Source of the DNA: Chitinophagaceae bacterium UBA1931
GTDB taxonomy: Bacteria; Bacteroidota; Bacteroidia; Chitinophagales; Chitinophagaceae
Direction of reading: 5' to 3'
Assembly: GCA_002337125.1 (NCBI GenBank)
Contig: DDFJ01000004.1
Coordinates: forward strand, 1,167,889-1,231,888
Length of the DNA stretch: 64,000 bases
Under the pieces are notes generated by a model. That model searched no databases. It had not been told where the DNA came from and saw only the letters and a program-made list of their open reading frames with translations. The translations under genes and the position numbers were made by a program. Each line of letters begins with the position of its first letter. The stretch's first letter is position 1. Of this stretch, positions 18,275 through 26,554 are shown in pieces.

Positions 18275-18314
18275 GCGTTGAAGAGTTTAAAGTACTGATT
18301 TTTGGATAACATTT
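18262..18314 (-). repeat. Inverted repeat enclosing the recQ start codon, with overlapping uORF
   Basis: On the minus strand AAATGTTATCCA (18314-18303) and TGGATAACATTT (18273-18262) are perfect 12-bp complements, 29 bases apart. The second arm with the base before it contains the recQ start ATG-GAT-AAC-ATT. In RNA the pair would bury the start codon. The first arm also contains an ATG (18312-18310) that opens a 20-codon frame overlapping the recQ start in another phase and ending at 18250. Confidence 0.75.
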
Positions 18315-18387
18315 AAAAACCATGTTTTTATTTGCAGCAATGATACACTGGCTATCAACTAACGGCTAAGTACTATCGGCTTTCTCC

Positions 18388-20517
18388 TCACTCCACCTTT
18401 TTCACAAACAAACGCACACTGTTAACAGCAAGCACCACATCACTCATTCCCATTGCAAATGCAGCAATGGTTGGTGTTAAGAAACCAAACGCAGCAACAG
18501 GTATGGCAATGATATTATAGAAGAATGCCCAGAATAAATTTTGTTTGATGGTTAAGAATGTGTGCTTACCCAACCCAAGTGAAAGCGGCAGATTTTTCAA
18601 CCCATGATTCATGAGCACAACATCAGCAGTCTGCATAGCAACCTGTGATGCTTCACTCAATGAAATACCGATGGTTGCTTTTGCCAATGCAGGTGCATCA
18701 TTAATGCCATCACCAATCATTGCTGTTGGCGCCTGGTTATTAAGCTGTTCAATTACCTGCAACTTTTGTTCAGGAGTTTGTTCAGCAATCACTTCATCAA
18801 TTCCCAACTCCTTTGCAATAACCTCACATTTCAATTTTCTGTCGCCACTTAACAAATAAGTTTTTACATGCTTACTGTGCAGGTATGCAACAATTGATTT
18901 TGCTTCAGGCCGCAATTCATCTTTCACATCAATCCATCCAATAAGCTGACCATTCTTCAGCACATACACATTATGTGACTCATCAGTTGTTACAGATGCA
19001 GCAGCCTTGAAAGAACCGGCAATAAATTCATCACCTTCAGCAGTTGTGGCCTTCATGCCAAGTCCTTTTATTTCTTCGATATTTTTCCAGCGAAGCGGCT
19101 TGTTGATTTTCCATTCTGCTGCAACACACAACGCAATCGGGTGATTGGAATATTTCTCCAACGAAAAAACAAGTTGCTTAAACTGTTCTTCTGTAAATGA
19201 TGTATCGAACACCTTAAACTCCGACAATTGAAAATTACCTGTTGTTAATGTTCCTGTTTTATCAAACACCACCTGCACAATATTCTTAAACAGTTCAAGA
19301 CTTTTTGCATTGCGGAACAACACCCCGTTTTTAGCAGCACGGCCCAAACCCACTGCAATGGCTGCAGGTGTTGCCAATCCCATTGCACATGGACATGAGA
19401 TCACCAACACAGCAATGCTCCGCATTAAGGAAGGAGTAAAATTTTTCGTCACAATCCAGTTCACAATTAATGTAACAGCGGAAATACCAAGTACAACAGG
19501 AACAAAAATAGCACTGATCTTATCAGCCATTTGCTGAACCGGAGGCTTTTCACCCTGTGCACGTTTCACAAGATTTACAATGTTTGCCAGAACAGAATCA
19601 TTAGCTGCAGCAGTTACCTGTGCTTTTACAGTACCATCAACAAGAATACTTCCGCCAACTAAATTGTCTTTTGCTTTTTTGGTCAAGGGCAAACTCTCAC
19701 CGGTAATGATTGATTCATTAACCGTTGCTTCGCCCCAGAGAATTTTACAATCTGCAGGAATCTGTTCGCCGCTTTTGATCAAAACCAGATCACCGTTGCG
19801 CAATACACTGTTTTCAACAGGAAAAACCTGTTCGTGATGCTGATCATCAAATGCAATCATGTTTGCCATCACCTTCTGGCTTTTTGCCAAACTATTTAAT
19901 GCACGCTGCGTTTGTTCAACCGAACTATCTTCAAGATAATTGCCAAGAAACACCAATGTTATAATTGCAGCAGCCGTTTCATAAAACATGTATTCCTGCG
20001 CCTGACCGGTTAATGTGCCATACAAACTGTAAACAAAAGCCGCAGCAGCACCAACAGCAACCAGCACATTCATATTGGGCATGCCGTTCATAATACTTTT
20101 CACTGCACTCCGTCCAAAATGATACATACCAATTGCAAACACAGGCAAACACAAACCAAGTTGCAGCCATGGATTCATGAGCCAGTGAAGTGGCATTACT
20201 TTTTCAAACATGTGCAGCATTAACACAAGAGTAAATGGTGCACAAATGAGCAGGTAACGCAGGTATTTGTTCATCGGTTTTTTATCCACTACTTTCAACG
20301 CCACACCATTTTTTTCAGCAACATGATAACCAAGTTGAGCAATTCCCTTCTCCAGTTTATCCATGTTCCCATTCTGTTCAACCACATCAAACATCACTTC
20401 ACCTGTAACAGGATTCACCTTTACATTCTGCATACCTTCTTTCTGCAAATATTTATTTACAGTGAGTGCACAGTTGGTGCAGGTCATCCCTTCTACTTTC
20501 CAGTTAACTGTTTCCAT
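18388..20517 (-). CDS. copA: Copper-type heavy-metal P1B-ATPase
   Basis: The 709-residue pump has one N-terminal HMA domain with GMTCTNC (Cys14, Cys17), membrane helices from about residue 85, the actuator TGES motif, the CPC metal-binding helix (SCPCAMGLATP), the phosphorylation motif DKTGTLT, the HP locus (SNHPIA) and GDGINDAPAL. CPC with these flanks is typical of Cu+-exporting ATPases. It exports copper from the cytoplasm. No copper chaperone or regulator gene is adjacent. Upstream in frame, without a stop for about 30 codons, lies a Cys-rich stretch that might be translated from a non-ATG start. Paired TTGTACAA palindromes lie in the upstream region. Confidence 0.88.
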   Translation of the reverse strand: METVNWKVEGMTCTNCALTVNKYLQKEGMQNVKVNPVTGEVMFDVVEQNGNMDKLEKGIAQLGYHVAEKNGVALKVVDKKPMNKYLRYLLICAPFTLVLMLHMFEKVMPLHWLMNPWLQLGLCLPVFAIGMYHFGRSAVKSIMNGMPNMNVLVAVGAAAAFVYSLYGTLTGQAQEYMFYETAAAIITLVFLGNYLEDSSVEQTQRALNSLAKSQKVMANMIAFDDQHHEQVFPVENSVLRNGDLVLIKSGEQIPADCKILWGEATVNESIITGESLPLTKKAKDNLVGGSILVDGTVKAQVTAAANDSVLANIVNLVKRAQGEKPPVQQMADKISAIFVPVVLGISAVTLIVNWIVTKNFTPSLMRSIAVLVISCPCAMGLATPAAIAVGLGRAAKNGVLFRNAKSLELFKNIVQVVFDKTGTLTTGNFQLSEFKVFDTSFTEEQFKQLVFSLEKYSNHPIALCVAAEWKINKPLRWKNIEEIKGLGMKATTAEGDEFIAGSFKAAASVTTDESHNVYVLKNGQLIGWIDVKDELRPEAKSIVAYLHSKHVKTYLLSGDRKLKCEVIAKELGIDEVIAEQTPEQKLQVIEQLNNQAPTAMIGDGINDAPALAKATIGISLSEASQVAMQTADVVLMNHGLKNLPLSLGLGKHTFLTIKQNLFWAFFYNIIAIPVAAFGFLTPTIAAFAMGMSDVVLAVNSVRLFVKKVE

Positions 20518-20580
20518 TTTTAAACATTCTTTTTTGTTACAAGCCGCATTACAATTTTCATCTTCTGTTGCGTCGCACTC

Positions 20581-20638
20581 TTGTACAACCAGTCCCGCTT
20601 CAGCAGGAATTTAAAATCCTCTTCCTCTTTTTGTACAA
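20581..20638. promoter_or_regulatory. Two identical TTGTACAA palindromes upstream of copA
   Basis: TTGTACAA occurs at 20581-20588 and 20631-20638, exactly 50 bases apart, between the divergent copA and tsaE genes. Such paired palindromes near a metal pump gene could be operators; no regulator is known here. Confidence 0.35.
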
Positions 20639-20676
20639 TGTATGCCAGACTTATTTTTTCTCTCTTGTTTCAACCA

Positions 20677-20684
20677 CAAAATTA
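20677..20684 (-). promoter_or_regulatory. Candidate -7 element for copA
   Basis: The minus strand reads TAATTTTG, an exact TAnnTTTG match, about 160 bases before the copA ATG. That would leave a long leader containing both TTGTACAA palindromes. Confidence 0.35.
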
Positions 20685-20711
20685 CGCCATCAACCCAAGC
20701 CTATGAATCAA

Positions 20712-20719
20712 TATCTTTG
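20712..20719 (+). promoter_or_regulatory. -7 promoter element of tsaE
   Basis: TATCTTTG is an exact consensus match 21 bases before the proposed GTG start of tsaE. It rules out the upstream ATG in this frame as the start. Confidence 0.55.
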
Positions 20720-20740
20720 CAACCATCATTCAAATTTTCA

Positions 20741-21160
20741 GTGCAAAAGGAATTTACATTAGAAAATATACACGCTGTTGCAAAAGAAATGTACCAGCAG
20801 TTTGCATCATACAATGTATGGACATTCGATGCTTCAATGGGCAGCGGCAAAACCACATTCATTCATGCGCTTTGCGATGAACTTGCTGTTAAAGATGCAG
20901 TGGGAAGCCCAACATTTTCTATCATCAATCAATACAAAACAAAAGAAGGGAAAACCATTTACCACCTCGATCTGTATCGTATCAAAGATGAAGAAGAAGC
21001 TATTCAGGCAGGTGTGGAAGATGTATTGTACAGCGGCGAATTCTGTTTGGTTGAATGGCCCGATAAAACGCCCGGTCTTATTCCTGAAAATGCACTCCTT
21101 CTGAAAATTGAAATAATTAATACCACAACAAGGCGATTAACCGCTGTTATTCCAAACTAG
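20741..21160 (+). CDS. tsaE: tRNA threonylcarbamoyladenosine biosynthesis ATPase TsaE
   Basis: A GTG at 20741 gives 139 residues, the usual TsaE length, and lies just after a good promoter element; the longer frame from 20642 would include the promoter. Motifs: MGSGKTTF (Walker A), GSPTFSIINQY, HLDLYRI and WPDKTPGLIP, all typical of the TsaE/YjeE family. TsaE supports formation of the universal t6A modification at position 37 of ANN-decoding tRNAs together with TsaB, TsaC and TsaD, which are not in this window. Alanine dehydrogenase follows 44 bases downstream, and the two may be co-transcribed. Confidence 0.88.
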   Translation: MQKEFTLENIHAVAKEMYQQFASYNVWTFDASMGSGKTTFIHALCDELAVKDAVGSPTFSIINQYKTKEGKTIYHLDLYRIKDEEEAIQAGVEDVLYSGEFCLVEWPDKTPGLIPENALLLKIEIINTTTRRLTAVIPN

Positions 21161-21204
21161 TTTTGTAATTTAGGAACGCACACAAACAACCCGGTTGCAA
21201 CTGT

Positions 21205-22422
21205 ATGGCTTTATCAAAACCAATTGTCAGCGCTTCGTTCAGCTATGAAACATTAGAAGAAAAATTAGACATTAAAACAAAAGGCGCTCAGTTATTCATC
21301 GGCATTCCAAAGGAACAGATGTTCCAAGAAAACCGTATTGCATTAACTCCTGAAGCAGTAAGTGTACTTGTAAATAACGGTCATCGTGTATTAATTGAAT
21401 ACATGGCCGGCGAAGGTTCGCACTACACAGATAAAGATTACAGCGAAGCAGGTGCAAAAATTGCTTACGACAGGAAAGAAGTTTATCAATGTGATATACT
21501 CATCAAATCAGCACCCGTGAGCGACCAGGAACTGGACTTGCTGAAACCTGGACAAACCATCATTTCTCCTATTCACCTTGCAGTATTGAAAGCTGAAATT
21601 CTTGAAGCCATGATGGAAAAAAGAATTACCGGTCTTTCATTTGAAAACTTAAAAGACGATTCAGGCCACAACCCGATTGTAAGAAGCATGAGTGAAATTG
21701 CAGGTAGTGCAGTAATGCTGGTTGCCGGTCAGTATCTCAGCAGTGCAAACAGTGGAAAAGGTGTTTTGCTTGGAGGCATCAGTGGTATTCCTCCAACAAA
21801 AGTGATCATCATTGGTGCAGGTATTGTGGGCGAATATGCAGCACGTACAGCGTTAGCAATGGGTGCCAGTGTAAAAGTGTTCGATAATAATATTTACAGG
21901 CTCAAGCGTATGCAAAATGCCATTGGCCAACGCATGTGGACTTCGGTAATTGAACCAAAAATTCTTGCCAAGCAGTTAAAAACCTGCGATGTGGCTGTTG
22001 GTGCTTTATCATCCATTGGTGGTGCAAGAACGGCTGTTGTTGTATCAGAGGATATGGTTGCACAGATGCGCCCCGGCAGTGTAATTGTAGATGTAAGTAT
22101 TGACAAAGGCGGCTGTTTTGAAACAAGCGAAGTAACCAGTCACGAAAGCCCGATTTTTTTAAAGCATGGTGTTATTCACTATTGTGTTCCAAATATTCCA
22201 AGTGGTTTTGCACGGACAGCATCGCAGGCTATCAGCAATGTACTCATGCCGCTGTTGCTTGAAGTAGCCGATGAAGGTGGTTTGGAAAAACTGTTGTGGC
22301 ACAAACTCAGCATCCGAAACGGCATTTATTTGTACAAGGGTGCACTTACTAATTTTTATTTAAGTCAGCGTTTCGATTTAAAATACACCGATCTGAATTT
22401 GCTGATTGCAAGCAGGGGATAA
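21205..22422 (+). CDS. ald: Alanine dehydrogenase
   Basis: The 405-residue protein matches the alanine dehydrogenase/PNT family: an N-terminal substrate domain with IGIPKEQMFQENRIALTPE, and a central NAD-binding Rossmann fold with IIGAGIVGEYAARTALAMGASVKVFDN. The enzyme reversibly deaminates L-alanine to pyruvate and ammonia with NAD+. It is somewhat longer than the classical 370-residue enzyme because of an N-terminal extension of about 30 residues, as in Bacteroidota homologues. It follows tsaE on the same strand. Confidence 0.88.
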   Translation: MALSKPIVSASFSYETLEEKLDIKTKGAQLFIGIPKEQMFQENRIALTPEAVSVLVNNGHRVLIEYMAGEGSHYTDKDYSEAGAKIAYDRKEVYQCDILIKSAPVSDQELDLLKPGQTIISPIHLAVLKAEILEAMMEKRITGLSFENLKDDSGHNPIVRSMSEIAGSAVMLVAGQYLSSANSGKGVLLGGISGIPPTKVIIIGAGIVGEYAARTALAMGASVKVFDNNIYRLKRMQNAIGQRMWTSVIEPKILAKQLKTCDVAVGALSSIGGARTAVVVSEDMVAQMRPGSVIVDVSIDKGGCFETSEVTSHESPIFLKHGVIHYCVPNIPSGFARTASQAISNVLMPLLLEVADEGGLEKLLWHKLSIRNGIYLYKGALTNFYLSQRFDLKYTDLNLLIASRG

Positions 22423-22518
22423 AATCTGAAATTGATTAAATTCCGAAAGTGATATTACTTCAGTTGGTGTTTAAAAACCACTCTGCCTGTGATATGAATT
22501 CTGATTGCTTTTGCATCT

Positions 22519-23355
22519 ATGAAAAAAATATATTCTATGCAAACGGTTTACCTGCTGTTCATTTGTTTGTCTTTAATTACTTGCCATGAAAAAAGCAAGC
22601 CTTCTTCAACTTCACAAATAATTTCAACAAAGACTGCAACTCCCAAAATCAATAAGTCTAAAGTTATTCATGTGTTTGTTGCCTTGTGCGATAACATCAA
22701 TCAAGGTATCGTAAAAGTGCCCGCTGCCATTGGCAATGGCCAGGACCCGGAACGAAATCTTTACTGGGGTGCTGCATACGGAGTAAAATCATGGTATAAA
22801 AATCAGGCAAACTGGAAATTGGTTTCTCAATCAAAAAGAAATGGGCCAGTACTCGAAAGATGTCTTTTTAAACATAAAACAGAAAATGTTTTTCTCGTTG
22901 CAGATGCATACGATGGCGTCCAGATAAAACAATGCACAATTGATTTCCTGAAAAGCTGCAGCGGCAATCTGGATGATTTTGTGCTTTCAGGAAAAGACAG
23001 TTTGTTTTGCGGCGGCAATGCTGATTTACTTGCTTACGTTGGGCATGATGGTCTGATGGATTTTTCTATCAGTGAAAGATTCGAGAATGTAAATGATAAA
23101 AAAAGAAGTGCAATAATTCTTGCCTGTAAAAGCAAGTCTTTCTTTGCGCCGCATCTTAAACCAACAGGAGCCACTCCTTTGTTATGGAGCAATGGATTAA
23201 TGAGTCCGGAAGCATATACATTAAGTGCAGCCATCAATGGATGGATCAATAATGAACATGGAGTAAACATTCATAAAGAAGCAGCCATTGCATACAATCA
23301 ATATCAGAAATGCGGCATGAAAGGAGCCATGAATTTATTGGCAACAGGATGGTAA
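22519..23355 (+). CDS. Lipoprotein with possible clan CD (caspase-like) peptidase motifs
   Basis: The 278-residue protein has a lipobox (SLITC, Cys22) and is probably anchored in an envelope membrane. The mature part starts with a hydrophobic strand VIHVFVALCDN, then a conserved-looking NLYWGAAYGVKSWY segment. Two later blocks resemble the catalytic core of clan CD cysteine peptidases: LAYVGHDGLMDF (His176) and, after a hydrophobic strand, AIILACKSKSFF (Cys203 in an Ala-Cys pair). Homologous-looking proteins exist in Bacteroidota, but I know of no tested function. Family membership is inference. A weak -7-like TGCTTTTG (22506-22513) ends 5 bases before the ATG. The gene converges with the cupin gene. 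Confidence 0.6.
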   Translation: MKKIYSMQTVYLLFICLSLITCHEKSKPSSTSQIISTKTATPKINKSKVIHVFVALCDNINQGIVKVPAAIGNGQDPERNLYWGAAYGVKSWYKNQANWKLVSQSKRNGPVLERCLFKHKTENVFLVADAYDGVQIKQCTIDFLKSCSGNLDDFVLSGKDSLFCGGNADLLAYVGHDGLMDFSISERFENVNDKKRSAIILACKSKSFFAPHLKPTGATPLLWSNGLMSPEAYTLSAAINGWINNEHGVNIHKEAAIAYNQYQKCGMKGAMNLLATGW

Positions 23356-23358
23356 CAG

Positions 23359-23679
23359 TTATTTATAATCTTCCCTCTCCGGCATAAAAATATCAATCAC
23401 TTTACAATCTGTAACTGCATGTCCTTTATGAACAATATTGGAAGGAATGGTTACAACAGCACCGGCAGTTAAGAGTTGCGGAGTGCCATCAACTGTTAAT
23501 TCAAATTCACCTTCCACCACATGCATGATCTGTTCATGCACATGCGAATGTTCAGGAATAGGCGAACCCGCTTTGATTTCCCAGAAAGCAACAGTTGAAG
23601 TGCCTGTATGAATAAACTTACCAAAATAGCCGGGAAACATTTCCCTTGCTGTCATTTGAGAAAGATGATGGAAATACAT
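23359..23679 (-). CDS. Small cupin-domain protein
   Basis: Starting at ATG 23677-23679 gives 106 residues; a longer frame would overlap the upstream ABC gene by about 60 bases. A single cupin_2 barrel is visible: PEHSHVHEQIMHVVEGEFELTVDG holds the two His and Glu of motif 1, and VHKGHAV the His of motif 2. Such proteins bind a metal and may act as sugar isomerases, dioxygenases or sensors; no specific role is evident. It directly follows the ABC ATPase gene with one base between, at the end of the lpx operon. Confidence 0.78.
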   Translation of the reverse strand: MYFHHLSQMTAREMFPGYFGKFIHTGTSTVAFWEIKAGSPIPEHSHVHEQIMHVVEGEFELTVDGTPQLLTAGAVVTIPSNIVHKGHAVTDCKVIDIFMPEREDYK

Positions 23680-23680
23680 A

Positions 23681-24301
23681 TCAGTTTTTATAATCGGCAA
23701 TATTAATCCTGAAATTACAGAAGTTAAATTCTTCTTCATCGTTGCTGCTCACAATCACCAAGCGTTCGCCACAATATTCATTGATGAGACGATGATACAA
23801 CGAAATACCATCTGCATCCAGATTTGTACAGGGTTCATCAAGCAACACAACAGGCACATCGGTTAAAATTGCCTGCGCCAGTTTTACACGTTGCTTCATT
23901 CCACTGCTGAAATTGCGTATCTGTTTTTCAGTTGCTTTTTCAAGCCCGAGAATTTGAATAATGCTTTTTGCATTTAATGAATAAAGAAAAGGCTTGAATG
24001 ATTGATGAAATTCAAGAAACTCAATCAACGTCATTTCTTCCGGCAGTTCAAGATAGGGTGCTGCAATACCCAGGTGAAGATGATGTGCGTCGGATGAAAT
24101 ATTCTTTCCATCAGCTGCATAGTCAATGGTTCCTTCAGAATGCTGAATAGCACCTGCAATAATCTGCAGCAAGGTTGATTTACCCGAACCGTTGTTTCCG
24201 GTTATGGCATACGCATTACCAATTGAAAATTCGTACGTAAAATGACGGAAGATCCATTCCCTGTTATATCGCTTACCTGCATCAGAAAGCAATATCTTCA
24301 T
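23681..24301 (-). CDS. ABC transporter ATP-binding protein
   Basis: The 206-residue protein is a stand-alone ABC nucleotide-binding domain: Walker A GNNGSGKST, signature FSSGMKQRVKLA, and Walker B VVLLDEPCTNLD. It has no membrane segments, and no permease gene is adjacent, so its partner is unknown. It overlaps the end of lpxA by 20 bases and is therefore translationally coupled to the lipid A genes, hinting at an envelope role, but a link to lipopolysaccharide export is unproven. Confidence 0.85.
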   Translation of the reverse strand: MKILLSDAGKRYNREWIFRHFTYEFSIGNAYAITGNNGSGKSTLLQIIAGAIQHSEGTIDYAADGKNISSDAHHLHLGIAAPYLELPEEMTLIEFLEFHQSFKPFLYSLNAKSIIQILGLEKATEKQIRNFSSGMKQRVKLAQAILTDVPVVLLDEPCTNLDADGISLYHRLINEYCGERLVIVSSNDEEEFNFCNFRINIADYKN

Positions 24302-25088
24302 CGCTGCTGCTTTGAAATTGACGTTTGATAATTCCTATTTCAGACTTTTTAATAAAGCCGAGAATGGCATCTCTTGTTTCAGTTGAAGGCATCATGTTTT
24401 CAATCAATTCAACTGCCTTTGAAACAATATGCTTTTCAACAAAAAGTATGTGATAGATTTTGAAGATTTCTTCGATGGTTTCTTTTGAATATCCTCTGCG
24501 GCTTAAACCAACATTATTAATTCCCACATAACTCAGCGGCTCTCTTGCAGCCTTTACATAAGGAGGAACATCCTTACGTATTGCACTCATTCCTGCTATG
24601 TATGTATGCTTGCCGATATGTGTAAACTGGTGTGCAGCACTCATACCACCAATGATTGCAAAATCATCAACAGTAACATGGCCTGCGAGCTGAACAGAGT
24701 TTGCAAGAATAACATTGTTACCAACAAGGCAGTCATGTGCAACGTGTGCATAAGCCATGATCAAACAGTTGCTGCCAACCTTGGTAGTATTTTTATCGGT
24801 AGTGCCACGGTGTATTGTTGCACATTCACGAATAGTGGTGTTATCACCAATTTCAGCCAATGTGTATTCACCCCTGTATTTTAAATCCTGTGGCACAGCA
24901 CCAATTACTGCACCCGGGAAGACCTTGCAATTCTTTCCAATTCTTGAGCAGGAAAAAACGGTGACATTACTCATGATATGTGTACCATCACCAATCACCA
25001 CATCATCGTGGATAACACTGAACGGGTCGATTGTAACATTTGCACCAATCTGTGCATTAGGATGGATATAAGCCAGGTTACTAATCAT
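24282..25088 (-). CDS. lpxA: UDP-N-acetylglucosamine acyltransferase
   Basis: The 268-residue protein consists of left-handed beta-helix hexapeptide repeats (for example IHPNAQIGANVTIDPFSVI) followed by a helical C-terminal domain, the layout and length of LpxA. The catalytic His lies in the AYAHVAHDC segment. It transfers a 3-hydroxyacyl chain from ACP to UDP-GlcNAc, the first step of lipid A synthesis. Its start overlaps the end of the lpxC/fabZ gene by 8 bases, indicating one operon. Confidence 0.93.
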   Translation of the reverse strand: MISNLAYIHPNAQIGANVTIDPFSVIHDDVVIGDGTHIMSNVTVFSCSRIGKNCKVFPGAVIGAVPQDLKYRGEYTLAEIGDNTTIRECATIHRGTTDKNTTKVGSNCLIMAYAHVAHDCLVGNNVILANSVQLAGHVTVDDFAIIGGMSAAHQFTHIGKHTYIAGMSAIRKDVPPYVKAAREPLSYVGINNVGLSRRGYSKETIEEIFKIYHILFVEKHIVSKAVELIENMMPSTETRDAILGFIKKSEIGIIKRQFQSSSDEDIAF

Positions 25089-26502
25089 TCTTTGGACGTT
25101 TTACAATTTGAGCAGTAAGATCAGCTTCACATGAAATTTTACTGCCCACAAAAATAGTTCCTCTCATTTCGCAAATACCACGGCGTATGGGACTTTTTAA
25201 TTCCATCTTTAAAATTAATGTATCGCCCGGTACCACCTTTTGTTTAAACTTACAGTTATCTACTTTTAAGAAATAAGTATCGTACTTATCATCAGTATCC
25301 TTTGGTATTGCCAGTAACCCTCCGCATTGTGCCAGTGCTTCAACCTGTAAAACGCCGGGCATTACACAGTTGCCTGGAAAATGACCCTGGAAATAAGGCT
25401 CGTTATAAGTAACGTTTTTAACGCCCACAATCATCGTATCAGTCAGTTCAATAATCTTATCTACCAACAAGAACGGAAAACGGTGAGGTAATATTTTTTC
25501 AATAGCATGTATATCATAAACAGGTGTCTTATCGGGATAATAAGCCGGCACATTTGCCTTAAACCTGTTCTTTTTAATATGCTCTTTGATTTTTTTGGCA
25601 AACGCCACATTGCTTGCATGACCGGGGCGGTTTGCAATGATATGTGCCTTAAACGGCATGCCTACCAGTGCAAGATCGCCTACAAGATCAAGCAGTTTAT
25701 GACGTGCAGGTTCGTTAGGGAAACGTAACTGCAGATTGTTGAGGTAACCTTCGCTTGTAATAGCTACTTTTTCCCTGTTAAACCCTTTTGCCAGTGTATC
25801 TAACTGCTCATCTGTAACAGGTTTATCAACCACAACAATTGCATTGTTGAGATCGCCACCTTTGATGAGATTATTTTTTAATAAGAACTCAAGTTCATGG
25901 AAAAACGAAAATGTACGGCAAGGCGCAATTTCTGTTTTAAACTCATTTACATGATCAAGATTGGCATGCTGTGTACCAAGTACAGGCGAATTAAAATCAA
26001 TTAAAGTATTGATGCGGTATTCATTTGCCGGCATAGCCACCATTTCCACTTTTTTATTTTCATCAAGAAAATAAAGATTGTGATCAATTGTGTACCATGT
26101 TTTAATTGCTTCCTGCTTTTTAATGCCAGTCTTTTCTATTGCTTCTACGTAAGGGCGGGAGCTGCCATCGAGAATCGGTATTTCAGGACCGTCTATTTTC
26201 ACCAGCACATTATCCACTTCACAACCAATAAAGGAAGCCAGCAAATGTTCAACTGTGTTTACAGTTGCTCCATTATTTGAAAGGGTTGTACTGCGGTTGG
26301 TTTCTACTACAAAATCCACATCAGCTTTAACGGTTGGTTGTCCGGGAAGATCAACACGTTGAAAAACAACTCCGGTATTAGGTTCGGCGGGTTCTAAACT
26401 CATTGTAACCGCTTGTCCTGAATGTATTCCTACCCCTGAAATGGTAATTACGTCAGCCAGCGTATGCTGGTTAGCATTTTCATTGCCATTATTACTACTC
26501 AT
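25081..26502 (-). CDS. lpxC/fabZ: Fused UDP-3-O-acyl-GlcNAc deacetylase / 3-hydroxyacyl-ACP dehydratase
   Basis: The ATG at 26502 gives 473 residues. The N-terminal two thirds is LpxC, with SGVGIHSG, the zinc region TVEHLLASF, PILDGSSRPYVEAI and ARHKLLDLVGDLALVG. From about residue 325 follows FabZ, with ILPHRFPFLLVDKI, the catalytic GHFPG and QVEALAQ. The fusion is characteristic of Bacteroidota. LpxC commits UDP-GlcNAc to lipid A; FabZ dehydrates 3-hydroxyacyl-ACP, so the two activities compete for the acyl pool and are held in one chain. It lies between lpxD and lpxA in an operon. Confidence 0.95.
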   Translation of the reverse strand: MSSNNGNENANQHTLADVITISGVGIHSGQAVTMSLEPAEPNTGVVFQRVDLPGQPTVKADVDFVVETNRSTTLSNNGATVNTVEHLLASFIGCEVDNVLVKIDGPEIPILDGSSRPYVEAIEKTGIKKQEAIKTWYTIDHNLYFLDENKKVEMVAMPANEYRINTLIDFNSPVLGTQHANLDHVNEFKTEIAPCRTFSFFHELEFLLKNNLIKGGDLNNAIVVVDKPVTDEQLDTLAKGFNREKVAITSEGYLNNLQLRFPNEPARHKLLDLVGDLALVGMPFKAHIIANRPGHASNVAFAKKIKEHIKKNRFKANVPAYYPDKTPVYDIHAIEKILPHRFPFLLVDKIIELTDTMIVGVKNVTYNEPYFQGHFPGNCVMPGVLQVEALAQCGGLLAIPKDTDDKYDTYFLKVDNCKFKQKVVPGDTLILKMELKSPIRRGICEMRGTIFVGSKISCEADLTAQIVKRPKND

Positions 26503-26554
26503 GGGCACGAAAGTACTAAAAACGGGTTAAATGGTTGTACTTTGAAACTTTCGG

